A DNA stretch of 20,264 nt from positions 1-20,264 of the forward strand of contig CAKRYY010000044.1 in assembly GCA_934432885.1 (NCBI GenBank), written 5' to 3'. This DNA is from an uncultured Lachnospiraceae bacterium. GTDB taxonomy: Bacteria; Bacillota; Clostridia; Lachnospirales; Lachnospiraceae. Made by a program: the position numbers and the translations under genes. The number at the start of each line of letters is the position of its first letter. Positions within the stretch are counted from its first letter, which is position 1. Positions 1-8,041 of the stretch are shown here, piece by piece. Under the pieces are notes generated by a model, which was given only the letters and a program-made list of their open reading frames with translations, was not told the origin of the DNA and searched no databases.

Positions 1-400
1 CACTATAGCCGTAAAATTCTTCCGTGCCGTCATACATAACCTGCAGAACCTGATTTTCCTGTTCACTTCCCTTTAAGGTAATCTGAACGCCTGCTACGCC
101 CCATGCAATCTCCCAGTTTCCTTTTGTGAGCAAACTTCCGTCATCCTGAACCATAAACTTAATTTTCTTTATAACTTTATCATCATAGCTGACGATAATC
201 CTTCCATCTGTGCTTCCAAAAGGCCATTCCGGCTCTCCTTCCATCTGCAGCGTAAGCTGACAGCGTCCATCCGGCGATGTCTGTGTATCAATATCTGTAT
301 GCCTGAAGCCTGGTACATACCAAAAACTTATCAGCAGCAATAGCACTAAACCAATCAGGATAGCTGCTATCAGTAAAGGCAATTTCTCTATTTTTTTCAT
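1..400 (-). CDS. Membrane-anchored hypothetical protein, C-terminus cut by the window edge
   Basis: This frame is open from an ATG at 398-400 to the left edge, so about 133 residues of N-terminus are visible and the C-terminus is missing. It begins MKKIEKLPLLIAAILIG and has one hydrophobic segment at about residues 7-27, after which the chain looks extracytoplasmic. That part is beta-rich, with a SPDG motif near residue 43 followed by regularly spaced aromatic residues. The start overlaps the stop of the preceding gene as ATGA (397-400), which implies translational coupling. The SPDG-containing, single-anchor layout loosely recalls small Firmicutes surface DUF families, but I do not recognise the family and assign no function. 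Confidence 0.7.
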   Translation of the reverse strand, partial: MKKIEKLPLLIAAILIGLVLLLLISFWYVPGFRHTDIDTQTSPDGRCQLTLQMEGEPEWPFGSTDGRIIVSYDDKVIKKIKFMVQDDGSLLTKGNWEIAWGVAGVQITLKGSEQENQVLQVMYDGTEEFYGYS

Positions 401-1092
401 GAAAGCTTCCCCTTATTTATCTGCAAGCCATGTAACAACAGTTCTCGAAATGCAGCTCCTGCTTTTATTATATTCTCTGAAAAATGCTCCGGCTGATAGG
501 TATAATCTTCCCGCTTTTTATCCTGTTCTTCTAAAAAGTCCCTTGCCCTTTGACTTGTCTTCTTCCATGCAGGCGTTTTTCTAATCGAATCCTCCAACAG
601 CTTTGCCGCCTCATCCTGCTGCTTCATCATTTCTTCCATGGTCCTTGCATGGTCCTCGAAAGATTCTGTCAGCTTCTGCAGGGCTTCCTCTCTTGTAAGC
701 AGGCGGTTTTCTCCATCTTCCGAGTATATTTTTATCGTCCCATCAGCATACCCGTTCACAAGCTGCTGATATTTCGACTTATATTCCTCCAAAAGCTCCT
801 GTGCCAGTTCCCTAGCAGACAGCGCATTGCCATTCTCATCTTTTCCGCTTATTTTGACGCAATTTATGGTGTAATCTTCAGTATTTAACCAGCGAATTTC
901 CTCATCGTCTTCAGAAACGGCCGCCTCCTGAATTTCTGTCCTGTATTTGTCCATTGCTTCTTTGGAAATATCAACCAGAACAGGGCTTTGCGTTATAGCT
1001 CTTTCCGGCCTTACCTCACTTTTCCCATCCGCTTCCAGCTTCTTTGCTGCTTCAAATAAGTTGAAATTATTATATTGTGAACTAATTTTCAT
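397..1092 (-). CDS. Hypothetical charged, coiled-coil-like protein
   Basis: About 231 residues if started at the ATG at 1090-1092 (MKISSQYNNFNLFEAAKK). The frame is open further upstream to a TTG at 1167, but that would overlap the methyltransferase gene by 37 bp and add a residue stretch that does not look like protein, so I prefer the internal ATG. Neither start has a convincing ribosome binding site. The protein is strongly charged, rich in Glu, Lys and Gln, has long predicted helices (about residues 90-190) and no signal peptide or membrane segment, so it is probably cytoplasmic. The segment LVDISKEAMDKYR near residue 40 resembles an N-terminal motif I associate with uncharacterised Lachnospiraceae proteins. 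Its stop overlaps the next start (ATGA), suggesting the two products act together. Function unknown. Confidence 0.75.
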   Translation of the reverse strand: MKISSQYNNFNLFEAAKKLEADGKSEVRPERAITQSPVLVDISKEAMDKYRTEIQEAAVSEDDEEIRWLNTEDYTINCVKISGKDENGNALSARELAQELLEEYKSKYQQLVNGYADGTIKIYSEDGENRLLTREEALQKLTESFEDHARTMEEMMKQQDEAAKLLEDSIRKTPAWKKTSQRARDFLEEQDKKREDYTYQPEHFSENIIKAGAAFRELLLHGLQINKGKLS

Positions 1093-1130
1093 AATGTATG
1101 CTCTGTGGGGTTTACCGATTGAATGTATAA

Positions 1131-2348
1131 TTATTTCACTCTTTGTAGTAATGTGACTGCTTCGCAATGCCCCGTCCCCGGGAACATATCCACCGGCTGT
1201 ATCTTCTTTACTCTATACCCATGCCCTGTCAGATACAGAAGGTCACGCTTTAATGTCTCAGGATTACAGGAAATATACACCACCCGTTCCGGCATAAGCA
1301 TACAAAGCGCCTGCAAAAATTCCTCACTGCTTCCTGCACGGGGCGGGTCCATAAATACCACATCCACCTTTGCACCCTGCTGTGCCATCTGGCTCATAAA
1401 AACGCCCGCATCCTTACGGTAAAAGGTAATGTTCTTTATCTCATTACGTTTTGCATTTGCTGCAGCATCACGTACCGCATCTCCATTCAGTTCTACGCCG
1501 ATTACCTCTTTTGCTGTTTCGCTTGCAAGAATTCCAATCGTGCCGGTTCCGCAGTAAGCGTCCAGCACCCTTTCTTTTCCGCTGCAGTCAGCATACTGGA
1601 TTGCCGTCTCATACAGACGCTTTGTCTGTACCGGATTGACCTGATAAAAGGACTGCGGCGAAATGCGGAAGCGTTTTCCACAAAGGACGTCCTCAATATA
1701 TCCCTTTCCATACAAAACATGCTCTTTTTCTCCAAGCACCATGCTTGTATTTCTTCCATTGCAATTCTGCACAATCGTCGTAATCTCAGGATGCCGCTCT
1801 CTGAGGGCTTTTACAAAATTATTTTTGGAAGGGAAAATCGGTGATGCCGTAACCAGTACCACCATAATCTGTCCCGTCTCATAACCGGTGCGTATCAGCA
1901 CATGCCTGAGCAGACCATACCCCGTATCCTCATCATACACTTTGATTTTGAAGGATTTTAGCAGATTTCGTATCGTTACGATAATCGCATCTGCGCACTC
2001 ATCCTCCAAAAGGCAGCTATCGACAGGTACAACGCGGTGGCTTCCCTCCTCATAAACGCCGGAAATAATGTTTCCTCTTCTGTCACGCGAAAACGCCGCA
2101 CTTACCTTATTTCTATAATGATAGGGATTTTCCATACCGATAATCGGTTCAATTTTTCCAAAAGAAGAAAGCAGATCTTTTATAAGTCTCTGCTTTTCTT
2201 TTAACTGTTTTTCGTATGGAATTTCAATATACTGACAGCCGCCGCACTTTTTGCTGTACGGACAAACTCTTTTCTGCTTTTCCTTCACTTCTCTCGGTGC
2301 CTGCTCCTGCCTGCCCCTGTTTTTTACAGTCTGCTTTTCCTGCTTCAT
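1131..2348 (-). CDS. rlmD: 23S rRNA (uracil-C5)-methyltransferase, RlmD/RlmCD family, without TRAM domain
   Basis: A 405-residue SAM-dependent enzyme of the RumA/TrmA family that methylates C5 of uracil, most likely in 23S rRNA. Visible signatures: an Fe-S cluster set C29, C35, C38 (CX5CX2C) with a fourth Cys at C112; SAM-binding DAYCGTGTIG at 263-272; DPPRAG at 334-339; the catalytic Cys in SCNP (C361); and the terminal general base E396 in GHCEAV. Many family members carry an N-terminal TRAM RNA-binding domain of about 60 residues. Here there is only a ~28-residue basic leader rich in Lys, Arg and Gln. The ATG at 2346-2348 overlaps the stop of the upstream 129-aa gene as ATGA. The family is sure; which uracil is modified (747, 1939 or both) cannot be read from sequence, and a tRNA m5U54 role is less likely but possible. 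Confidence 0.93.
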   Translation of the reverse strand: MKQEKQTVKNRGRQEQAPREVKEKQKRVCPYSKKCGGCQYIEIPYEKQLKEKQRLIKDLLSSFGKIEPIIGMENPYHYRNKVSAAFSRDRRGNIISGVYEEGSHRVVPVDSCLLEDECADAIIVTIRNLLKSFKIKVYDEDTGYGLLRHVLIRTGYETGQIMVVLVTASPIFPSKNNFVKALRERHPEITTIVQNCNGRNTSMVLGEKEHVLYGKGYIEDVLCGKRFRISPQSFYQVNPVQTKRLYETAIQYADCSGKERVLDAYCGTGTIGILASETAKEVIGVELNGDAVRDAAANAKRNEIKNITFYRKDAGVFMSQMAQQGAKVDVVFMDPPRAGSSEEFLQALCMLMPERVVYISCNPETLKRDLLYLTGHGYRVKKIQPVDMFPGTGHCEAVTLLQRVK

Positions 2349-2734
2349 CGATATTTATCGGGATAATCTGTCCCTGTTTCCTCCTGCATCATCCAAATGT
2401 ATTTCTCCGGGTCCTTACGCATCTTCAAAAATGTATCAAATGCCATCAACAGCATCTTATCGCCATTGTCTCTCATATCAGGATCTCTGTGGTCAAGCTC
2501 CGCTTTGAAATGGTCAATCTGCCATACCATAACGTCTATTACCGTGTAGCCCTCTATGGATACACAGCAGGCAAACTTCTGGTTCTCCATGTAATAACAG
2601 AATTCCTCCAGAATATCGTCCTCCTGACGCAGTCTCTCCCAGAAATCCTCAAGAAACGCCTTGTCCTTATTGGCATAATAACAAAGCGCAGCGGCAAATT
2701 GGTATGCGTTTTCCAGTCTTTCCTTATCCAGCAT
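2345..2734 (-). CDS. Small hypothetical acidic protein upstream of rlmD
   Basis: A 129-residue soluble protein with no signal peptide or membrane segment. It is rich in acidic and aromatic residues (YYANKD, DFWERL, EFCYYMENQ) and in Met near the C-terminus, and is mostly predicted helical. I do not recognise a domain. It is the first gene after the promoter at 2779-2807 and its stop overlaps the rlmD start by four bases, so the two are probably co-translated. The ATG at 2732-2734 has only a weak AGAAG-like ribosome binding site. A role linked to the methyltransferase is a guess from coupling alone. Confidence 0.8.
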   Translation of the reverse strand: MLDKERLENAYQFAAALCYYANKDKAFLEDFWERLRQEDDILEEFCYYMENQKFACCVSIEGYTVIDVMVWQIDHFKAELDHRDPDMRDNGDKMLLMAFDTFLKMRKDPEKYIWMMQEETGTDYPDKYR

Positions 2735-2778
2735 AGCTTCTACCCGTTTCCCTAACCCACAAGTTGCATCTTATGCAC

Positions 2779-2807
2779 ATTATATACTTTATCCCAGTAA
2801 TGCGCAA
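2779..2807 (-). promoter_or_regulatory. Promoter of the small-protein/rlmD gene set
   Basis: On the minus strand, a perfect -10 TATAAT (2779-2784) is preceded at a 17-bp spacing by TTGCGC (2802-2807), which keeps only the TTG of the -35 consensus. It lies about 45 bp upstream of the first start codon, at a sensible distance, and just beyond the terminator of the importer operon. Confidence 0.65.
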
Positions 2808-2880
2808 GCTATAAAACCTGTGGATAAAGGGTTGCTTTTCATCTATGTTTTTATATAAGCAAATTTTTTATCATTACGCA

Positions 2881-2913
2881 AAAGCGGCCCTGCAGATTTC
2901 TCTGCAAAGCCGT
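2881..2913 (-). terminator. Rho-independent terminator of the ABC importer operon
   Basis: On the minus strand the arms CGGCTTTGCAGA and TCTGCAGGGCCG form a 12-bp stem (three G-U pairs) closed by a GAAA tetraloop, followed by GCTTTT. The T-run is short, but position 14 bp after the ATPase stop fits well. Confidence 0.75.
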
Positions 2914-2926
2914 TTCCTTTTACAGC

Positions 2927-4576
2927 TTATTCAATTACAAGCTCTCCCGCTGAAATATATTTTCCAGATTTTCTATCAAACAGCATGATGTAATTTCCTG
3001 CCATGCCGAAGTTTGTCTTTGTTCCAATCTTAAATACGGTTCCGCCAAATGCAACGCTTGTCAGCAGATAATCACCGACTCTCAGCTTCACTGTGGACTC
3101 CATACCGGTTGGCATGGCACCATAGATAATGCCTTCCAGCTTGCCTTCCGCCGACATGCGGATATTTTCAGGACGGATGCCAAGCACGAAATCTTCATTC
3201 GTAATGACAGGTTCTTCTGCAAGCGTATAGTCGTCCTCATTTACCTTTGCAATATGATATTTGAAAACCTCATCCTTATTGCCCTTTTCAACTGCCTTTT
3301 TATCCTGTAAAGCAGCATTACTTCTTGCTCTTGCTTCTTCCTCAGCACGGTCGCGCTGTGCAAACCACTTCTTTAAGTCAAGATTCTCTGATGGCTTGAA
3401 TTTTGCCTTGATACCGTCAAGGATTGAAATTGCAATGCTGCCATCCGCCTCCTGCTTTCCCTTTGCTTCTACAAAGTTAATAGAAGGATTTCCAACGAAG
3501 TCAGCTACAAAGAGATTGTTCGGTCTATTATATACGGTAAGCGGTGCATCGTACTGCTGAAGCACACCATTGTTGATAAGGCAGATTTTTGTTGCCAGCG
3601 TCATTGCCTCCATCTGGTCATGGGTAACATATACAAACGTGCTGCCCGTTTCCACATGAAGTCTCTGCAGTTCATAACGCATTTCCAGTCTCAGCTTTGC
3701 ATCCAGATTGGAAAGCGGCTCATCCATGAACAATACCTGCGGTTCCGGTGCCAGTGTTCTTGCAATCGCCACACGCTGCTGCTGACCACCGGAAAGCTCT
3801 GCCGGATAACGGTCCATAAACATACCAATCTTTACAATACGGGAAACCCTTCTTACTGCAAGGTCAACTTCCTCCTTTGTCAGCTTACGCAGCTGCATCC
3901 GTACCTTTCCTGCTGCAACGATTTCACTGTTTTCATTTAATTCTTCTCCCTTTTCCTTATGGGATGCAAGAATACCATCCAGCTTGCCTGTCAGCTCCTG
4001 CATTTTTTCCTTTGCTGCCGCATCAGGGTCAGCTGCTTCATGAATCTTATAGCCAAACAGTGTTTTTGCCGTATAAATGGAAAGGGTAAATTCATCAATC
4101 AGCTTCAGATATACCTTATCCATATCCAGCTTATTTTTCTTATCGCGGCATTCTTCTACCAGCTTTGCAATTTCTCTGCCATCGCGCAGAGCTGCAATCA
4201 GGCTGCGGAGCTTCTTTACTTCAAAATCAATTTCCGGAAGCTCCTCTTTTTTATTGTGCAGACCAAACGCAATGTTCTGATATACTGTCATATTCGGCCA
4301 AAGCGCATAGTTCTGGAACAAAAAGCCGACCTTTCTCTTATTTGCAGGCACATTAATTCCAGCCTCACTGTCAAATACGACTCTGTCGCCAATCTTAATC
4401 TGTCCGCTTGTCGGTGTTTCCAATCCTGCAATCATACGCAGAGTGGTTGTCTTGCCACAGCCGGAAGGTCCCAACAGGGTAATAAAGGAGTTGTCTTCCA
4501 TTTCCAGATTCAGATTATCTACCGCATAAAATTTTCCCCATCTTTTTGTTATATTTGTTAATTTTATTTCTGGCAT
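2927..4576 (-). CDS. ABC importer ATPase (FbpC/PotA-like) with large helical-domain insertion
   Basis: A 549-residue ATPase that powers the neighbouring importer on the cytoplasmic face of the membrane. With the ATG at 4574-4576, Walker A GPSGCGKTT is at 36-44, the Q-loop Gln at 88, signature LSGGQ at 261-265, Walker B FMDEP with the catalytic Glu at 286, and the H-loop His at 319, followed by a TOBE-like C-terminal domain (SGIRPEN-type segment, here LGIRPENI). The start is chosen because GGAGG lies 8 bases before it; an upstream TTG at 4603 has no such site and overlaps the permease. The Q-loop-to-signature distance is ~172 residues instead of about 50, so about 120 extra charged helical residues (roughly 111-247) are inserted, and a second Lys/Glu-rich insertion of ~50 lies in the C-terminal domain (about 395-445). 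All catalytic motifs are intact, so it should be active. Confidence 0.92.
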   Translation of the reverse strand: MPEIKLTNITKRWGKFYAVDNLNLEMEDNSFITLLGPSGCGKTTTLRMIAGLETPTSGQIKIGDRVVFDSEAGINVPANKRKVGFLFQNYALWPNMTVYQNIAFGLHNKKEELPEIDFEVKKLRSLIAALRDGREIAKLVEECRDKKNKLDMDKVYLKLIDEFTLSIYTAKTLFGYKIHEAADPDAAAKEKMQELTGKLDGILASHKEKGEELNENSEIVAAGKVRMQLRKLTKEEVDLAVRRVSRIVKIGMFMDRYPAELSGGQQQRVAIARTLAPEPQVLFMDEPLSNLDAKLRLEMRYELQRLHVETGSTFVYVTHDQMEAMTLATKICLINNGVLQQYDAPLTVYNRPNNLFVADFVGNPSINFVEAKGKQEADGSIAISILDGIKAKFKPSENLDLKKWFAQRDRAEEEARARSNAALQDKKAVEKGNKDEVFKYHIAKVNEDDYTLAEEPVITNEDFVLGIRPENIRMSAEGKLEGIIYGAMPTGMESTVKLRVGDYLLTSVAFGGTVFKIGTKTNFGMAGNYIMLFDRKSGKYISAGELVIE

Positions 4577-4577
4577 A

Positions 4578-6377
4578 TTATTTTCCTCCGATACCGTTGT
4601 CAAGACTGGCTCCAGTCAATTTATTCACCAATGTATTAAAAATCAGAATCGCTACAATCAAAATCAGGTTAATTGCGCTGGAAAATGCGTATAAGCCCAT
4701 CTCATCAAAGTAATCCAGCGTTGTCGAAAGGATAAATCCTTGTGTACACAAAAGCAGGAACAGAGACAATTCTCTCAGGCAGGTCATGAACGGCAGCATA
4801 TAGCCGCTGATAATGGATGACTTCTGAATCGGAATGATGATATTCAACATTCTCTTATACCAGGGAATGTCCTGAATAATTGCTGCTTCTTCGATTTCTC
4901 CGCTGAGCTGAAGCATTGAGTTCAATGCGCTTCGGCTGGCAAACGGAATATATTTTATAACACCTGCTATAATAAGTAAGGTATACGTATTGAACAGGTT
5001 AATCTTGTCGTTAGAAAACAGTACAAAGAATGCTGCGCCAACTGCAAGGGACGGCATCAGATACGGCAGGAATGCCACACCATTTACATAATTTGCCCAC
5101 TTGCTTCTGCGGTTCTTAGATACTGCATAACCAATCAGCGTACCAATCGTACCTGCAATCAATGCACAGCAGATTGCAACCTTTAAGGTTCCCCAGAATG
5201 CACGCCAGATCAGTGGATTGTAAAGAATACCAAACTGTCCATATAAGCCATTCTCTGTTACATTTTCCTTTGTCAGCCACCACTTTGTTGTCAGTGCGCT
5301 GAAATCTCCCGTGTACAGGAAGCTGTAATCTCCCGGATTCGGAAGGAAGGTTTCCAACGCGAAGGATAAAATCGGGAAAATGCTGGTAAAGAATGTAACA
5401 ATGATAAAAATAACTGCGATTACATATTTGCCGACCTTTCCAAGATTGATTTTGGAAATCTGACCGGACTTTCCAGTTACTGTTGTATAATTCTTTCTGC
5501 TTCGCAGACTTATCTGGTTCATCAGCAGAATCGCAACGCCGAAGACCATCATGATAATTGCCAGAATACTTGCTTCCCCTGTATATTTTGAGTTCAGGGA
5601 AATGTATTTTGTCGATAATGTTGTAAGACTTAAGTAATGCGGTACCGGATAACTTCCCATCGCACTTCCGAATACCAGCAGAATCGTCGAAAGGATTGCC
5701 GGTTTTACCATCGGAAGCGTAATACGGAACATAATCTTCCACTTGGGGGTATCCAGTATCGTTGCAGCCTCCTCCAGATTTGCGTCCATATTCTGGAAAA
5801 TGCCACCTATCAGTATGTAAGCAAACGGTGCATAGTGCAGACCGAGTACAATAGCACTCGGCAGCAGCCCCTGGCACCACCACTTGGGTGCCAGGATGCC
5901 GAACAGGGACGCTAAAAGTCCATTTGACGTTCCCGTAATCGCATTGCTGTTAAAAACATTCTGCCATACAACCGCCAGTGTCCACTGGGGCATGATGTAC
6001 GGAAAGATAAAAATTGCACTTAAATACTTTTTGCATTTCATATTTGTTCTGGTAACAAGAAATGCGAATAATCCGCCGAACACGATAGAAATCAGGCATG
6101 TAAACATTGCCAGCAGTACCGTATTGATAAGGGGTATCCACAAGTTGGTCCGCGCCAGCTTGCTCGTAAACAAATCCGTATAGTTGACGATGGAATAGCC
6201 TGACGCTTTCTTCGTCAGATAGGCATCCACCGTGCCCGGATGTATTTTGAAAGTATCTTGTACGATTGCCACGATTGGTGCCACTGTCGTAAACGTTAAA
6301 ACGATTCCGAACAGAAGCAGGATGATATTTTGCGGCTTTGAAAAATAGGTCTTAATTTTATTCAAGGCAACGGCCAT
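4578..6377 (-). CDS. ABC importer permease, fused double-domain (FbpB/AfuB-like)
   Basis: A 599-residue polytopic inner-membrane protein made of two fused BPD_transp_1 permease halves, forming the whole translocation pore in one chain. About twelve hydrophobic segments are visible. Each half carries an EAA coupling loop: EEAATILDTPKWKIMFRITL at about 202-221 and EEAAIIQDIPWYKRMLNIII at about 497-516. The halves are joined by a polar linker near 290-315. The ATG at 6375-6377 has a GGGGGAG site six bases upstream. It starts 21 bp after the binding lipoprotein and stops one base before the ATPase, so the three form one operon. Fused permeases of this kind are typical of the ferric/sugar-phosphate/phosphonate/thiamine (COG1178) group; the substrate cannot be read from the permease. 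Confidence 0.92.
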   Translation of the reverse strand: MAVALNKIKTYFSKPQNIILLLFGIVLTFTTVAPIVAIVQDTFKIHPGTVDAYLTKKASGYSIVNYTDLFTSKLARTNLWIPLINTVLLAMFTCLISIVFGGLFAFLVTRTNMKCKKYLSAIFIFPYIMPQWTLAVVWQNVFNSNAITGTSNGLLASLFGILAPKWWCQGLLPSAIVLGLHYAPFAYILIGGIFQNMDANLEEAATILDTPKWKIMFRITLPMVKPAILSTILLVFGSAMGSYPVPHYLSLTTLSTKYISLNSKYTGEASILAIIMMVFGVAILLMNQISLRSRKNYTTVTGKSGQISKINLGKVGKYVIAVIFIIVTFFTSIFPILSFALETFLPNPGDYSFLYTGDFSALTTKWWLTKENVTENGLYGQFGILYNPLIWRAFWGTLKVAICCALIAGTIGTLIGYAVSKNRRSKWANYVNGVAFLPYLMPSLAVGAAFFVLFSNDKINLFNTYTLLIIAGVIKYIPFASRSALNSMLQLSGEIEEAAIIQDIPWYKRMLNIIIPIQKSSIISGYMLPFMTCLRELSLFLLLCTQGFILSTTLDYFDEMGLYAFSSAINLILIVAILIFNTLVNKLTGASLDNGIGGK

Positions 6378-6398
6378 CTTGCGCTCCCCCTTTCTTTC

Positions 6399-7850
6399 TT
6401 ATTCTTCTGCCTGTGCGTCGCTGTATTTTGTCAGAAGTTCAATCCAGTTGCCGACTGTAAAGTCAACGGATGCGCAGTATTCCGGATCTTCCAGAACAAG
6501 CTCGCCCTCTGTTGTCCACCAGTCATAGCCTCTGTCATTCTTGCAGTCAAATACGTTTTCGCCGTTTTCATTGTAGCCGCCCTTGCTGTGGTTGTAAGTA
6601 GCTTCGATTGCTGCTGCCACATCAGGATTTGCAGAATATCCGCCCATATCTTTGCCCCATGCACTGAAGCCATCCTCTGTACAGGTCATGTATGCGATAA
6701 ATGCACATGCTGTCCAAGGAAGCGGAGAGTTCTCTGTCAGGAACAGGTAATGGCAATAACCATATCCGCCGATTCCCTTATAACCATCTTCGTAAGCTGC
6801 AACCTTAATATTCTTTAAGGATACGCCTGCAGATTCTTCTACAGAACGCAGTTTGGAGTAAACAAGAAGTCCACACTGATCTGTTGCAGAATCAGATACC
6901 AGAGTATTGCAGATAGGACCATCATCTGTCTGCTCATTGTAATTTCCTACCCAAAGCTTAATCCATGCCATTGCATATTTGCCGTTCTCGCCAAGTCCGA
7001 AATCTGCAGCATCACCTGCTACTTCATCGATTGTCGGCTGGAAATATGCCTGCTGCTCAGGGCTGAGTGCATCAAATGCTTCTTTCAGCATTGTTGCATA
7101 CTTGTCTTCTGTCAGCATGTAAAGGAAGTTCTTTCCAACGATTTCAGAATCAATGTCCATGTACAGCGGATGTACGCCTTCTGCTACGAAATCCCAGCAG
7201 TTTTTGTACTCTGCGCTGCCTGTGCAGTTGTACTCAAATACTTTGTTCAGAGTCTGTAAAGGTAAGAAGCCTTCCCAGTCATCCGGAGCAATACCATTTG
7301 CCTCAGCCCATTCCTTCGGTACATAGGTCTTTAAGATACCTGTCTCTACCATCTTGGACTGAATCTGGTTTCCATCCTGAATCAATGTCATTGCGAAGGT
7401 TCCTTCCGGCTTTAAGGAGTCTGCGGAAAGCTGCTCGAAAATCTTATTGTTCTTCGGCTGCTGCCAGTCAAATTCCATGCTGTAGGAAGAATCGATAGAC
7501 TGCAGATACTCAATGAATAACGGAAGTGCGGATTTACCACGGCTGGAGTTACCAACACCATAGAAGGTCTTTCCGTTGGATTCCTCAATCGCCTTCTTGG
7601 CAAGCTCTTCCATAGACATGCCTTCTGCCTCTTTGATAATCTTCTCTGTTTCTGTCATGTTAGCTTCGTCTACTGTGCCTGCGTTTGTTCCTGCTCCAGG
7701 TGCTGTCGCAGCGGCCTCCTCTGTGGATGCTTCCTGTGCTGTTGGAGCGCTCTGATCTGCAGCCGTCTGCTCTGTGCTGCTTCCGCAGCCAGCCAAAGAG
7801 CCGACTACCATCAGTCCTGCAAGTAACAATGCTACTACTCTCTTTTTCAT
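6399..7850 (-). CDS. Extracellular solute-binding lipoprotein of the ABC importer
   Basis: A 483-residue lipoprotein that captures the substrate outside the cell. The ATG at 7848-7850 is chosen because it follows AGGAGG by seven bases and opens a signal peptide, MKKRVVALLLAGLMVVGSLA, ending in lipobox LAGC (lipidated C22). An upstream in-frame ATG at 7904 would bury the signal peptide. A low-complexity Ala/Thr/Glu linker (about 25-60) precedes the periplasmic-binding fold, which starts near KTFYGVGNSSRGKS. The chain is longer than typical FbpA/AfuA proteins (~320-340) and has about nine Cys in the mature part, such as in YGYCHY and FDCKND, unusual for an exported protein. Family membership (extracellular solute-binding type 1/COG1840-like) is inferred from fold-like pattern and neighbours. 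The substrate is unknown; a phosphorylated sugar or another small anion is my preferred guess. Confidence 0.88.
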   Translation of the reverse strand: MKKRVVALLLAGLMVVGSLAGCGSSTEQTAADQSAPTAQEASTEEAAATAPGAGTNAGTVDEANMTETEKIIKEAEGMSMEELAKKAIEESNGKTFYGVGNSSRGKSALPLFIEYLQSIDSSYSMEFDWQQPKNNKIFEQLSADSLKPEGTFAMTLIQDGNQIQSKMVETGILKTYVPKEWAEANGIAPDDWEGFLPLQTLNKVFEYNCTGSAEYKNCWDFVAEGVHPLYMDIDSEIVGKNFLYMLTEDKYATMLKEAFDALSPEQQAYFQPTIDEVAGDAADFGLGENGKYAMAWIKLWVGNYNEQTDDGPICNTLVSDSATDQCGLLVYSKLRSVEESAGVSLKNIKVAAYEDGYKGIGGYGYCHYLFLTENSPLPWTACAFIAYMTCTEDGFSAWGKDMGGYSANPDVAAAIEATYNHSKGGYNENGENVFDCKNDRGYDWWTTEGELVLEDPEYCASVDFTVGNWIELLTKYSDAQAEE

Positions 7851-7915
7851 TTCCTTTCCTCCTGTTTTTTCGTTTGCTACCGTTTGAATGTACAAAACAT
7901 CCAACTGATACCTAT

Positions 7916-7921
7916 ATTATA
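7916..7921 (-). promoter_or_regulatory. -10 element of the importer operon, with no good -35
   Basis: A perfect TATAAT sits about 65 bp before the lipoprotein start on the minus strand. At 17 bp upstream the sequence is CATTTT, a poor -35. A strong -10 with a weak -35 is what an activator-dependent promoter looks like, which fits control by the adjacent AraC-type regulator, but the binding site itself is not identified. TTTTG occurs twice 14 bp apart upstream (about 7935-7955) and is only suggestive. Confidence 0.5.
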
Positions 7922-7991
7922 TTGTTGGAAAGCATCAAAATGAATAAGACAAAACTGTTATTATTTATACATTTCTGCTATTTTGCATAAA

Positions 7992-8031
7992 ACAGCAGCC
8001 GATGTACCTTACGTAATACACCGGCTGCTGT
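7992..8031 (-). terminator. Rho-independent terminator after the response regulator
   Basis: Perfect 10-bp arms ACAGCAGCCG (7992-8001) and CGGCTGCTGT (8022-8031) with further pairing inside the loop. Read on the minus strand the hairpin is followed by TTTTATGC. It separates the sensor operon from the importer operon, so the importer needs its own promoter. Confidence 0.88.
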
Positions 8032-8041
8032 ACCTCATTTA

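Noticed and set aside
397..1167. A TTG start at 1167 for the coiled-coil-like protein
   Set aside because: It overlaps rlmD by 37 bp and the added residues look non-native; the ATG at 1092 is preferred though its ribosome binding site is weak.
3959..4561. A 200-codon open frame on the plus strand
   Set aside because: It is the reverse-strand shadow of the ATPase gene, with no ribosome binding site and Cys/Gln/His-rich composition.
2927..7850. A ferric iron FbpABC importer
   Set aside because: The family resemblance is real, but the neighbouring sensor lipoprotein lacks the Tyr-Tyr iron ligands, and no iron-related genes or Fur-like site are seen. The substrate is left open.
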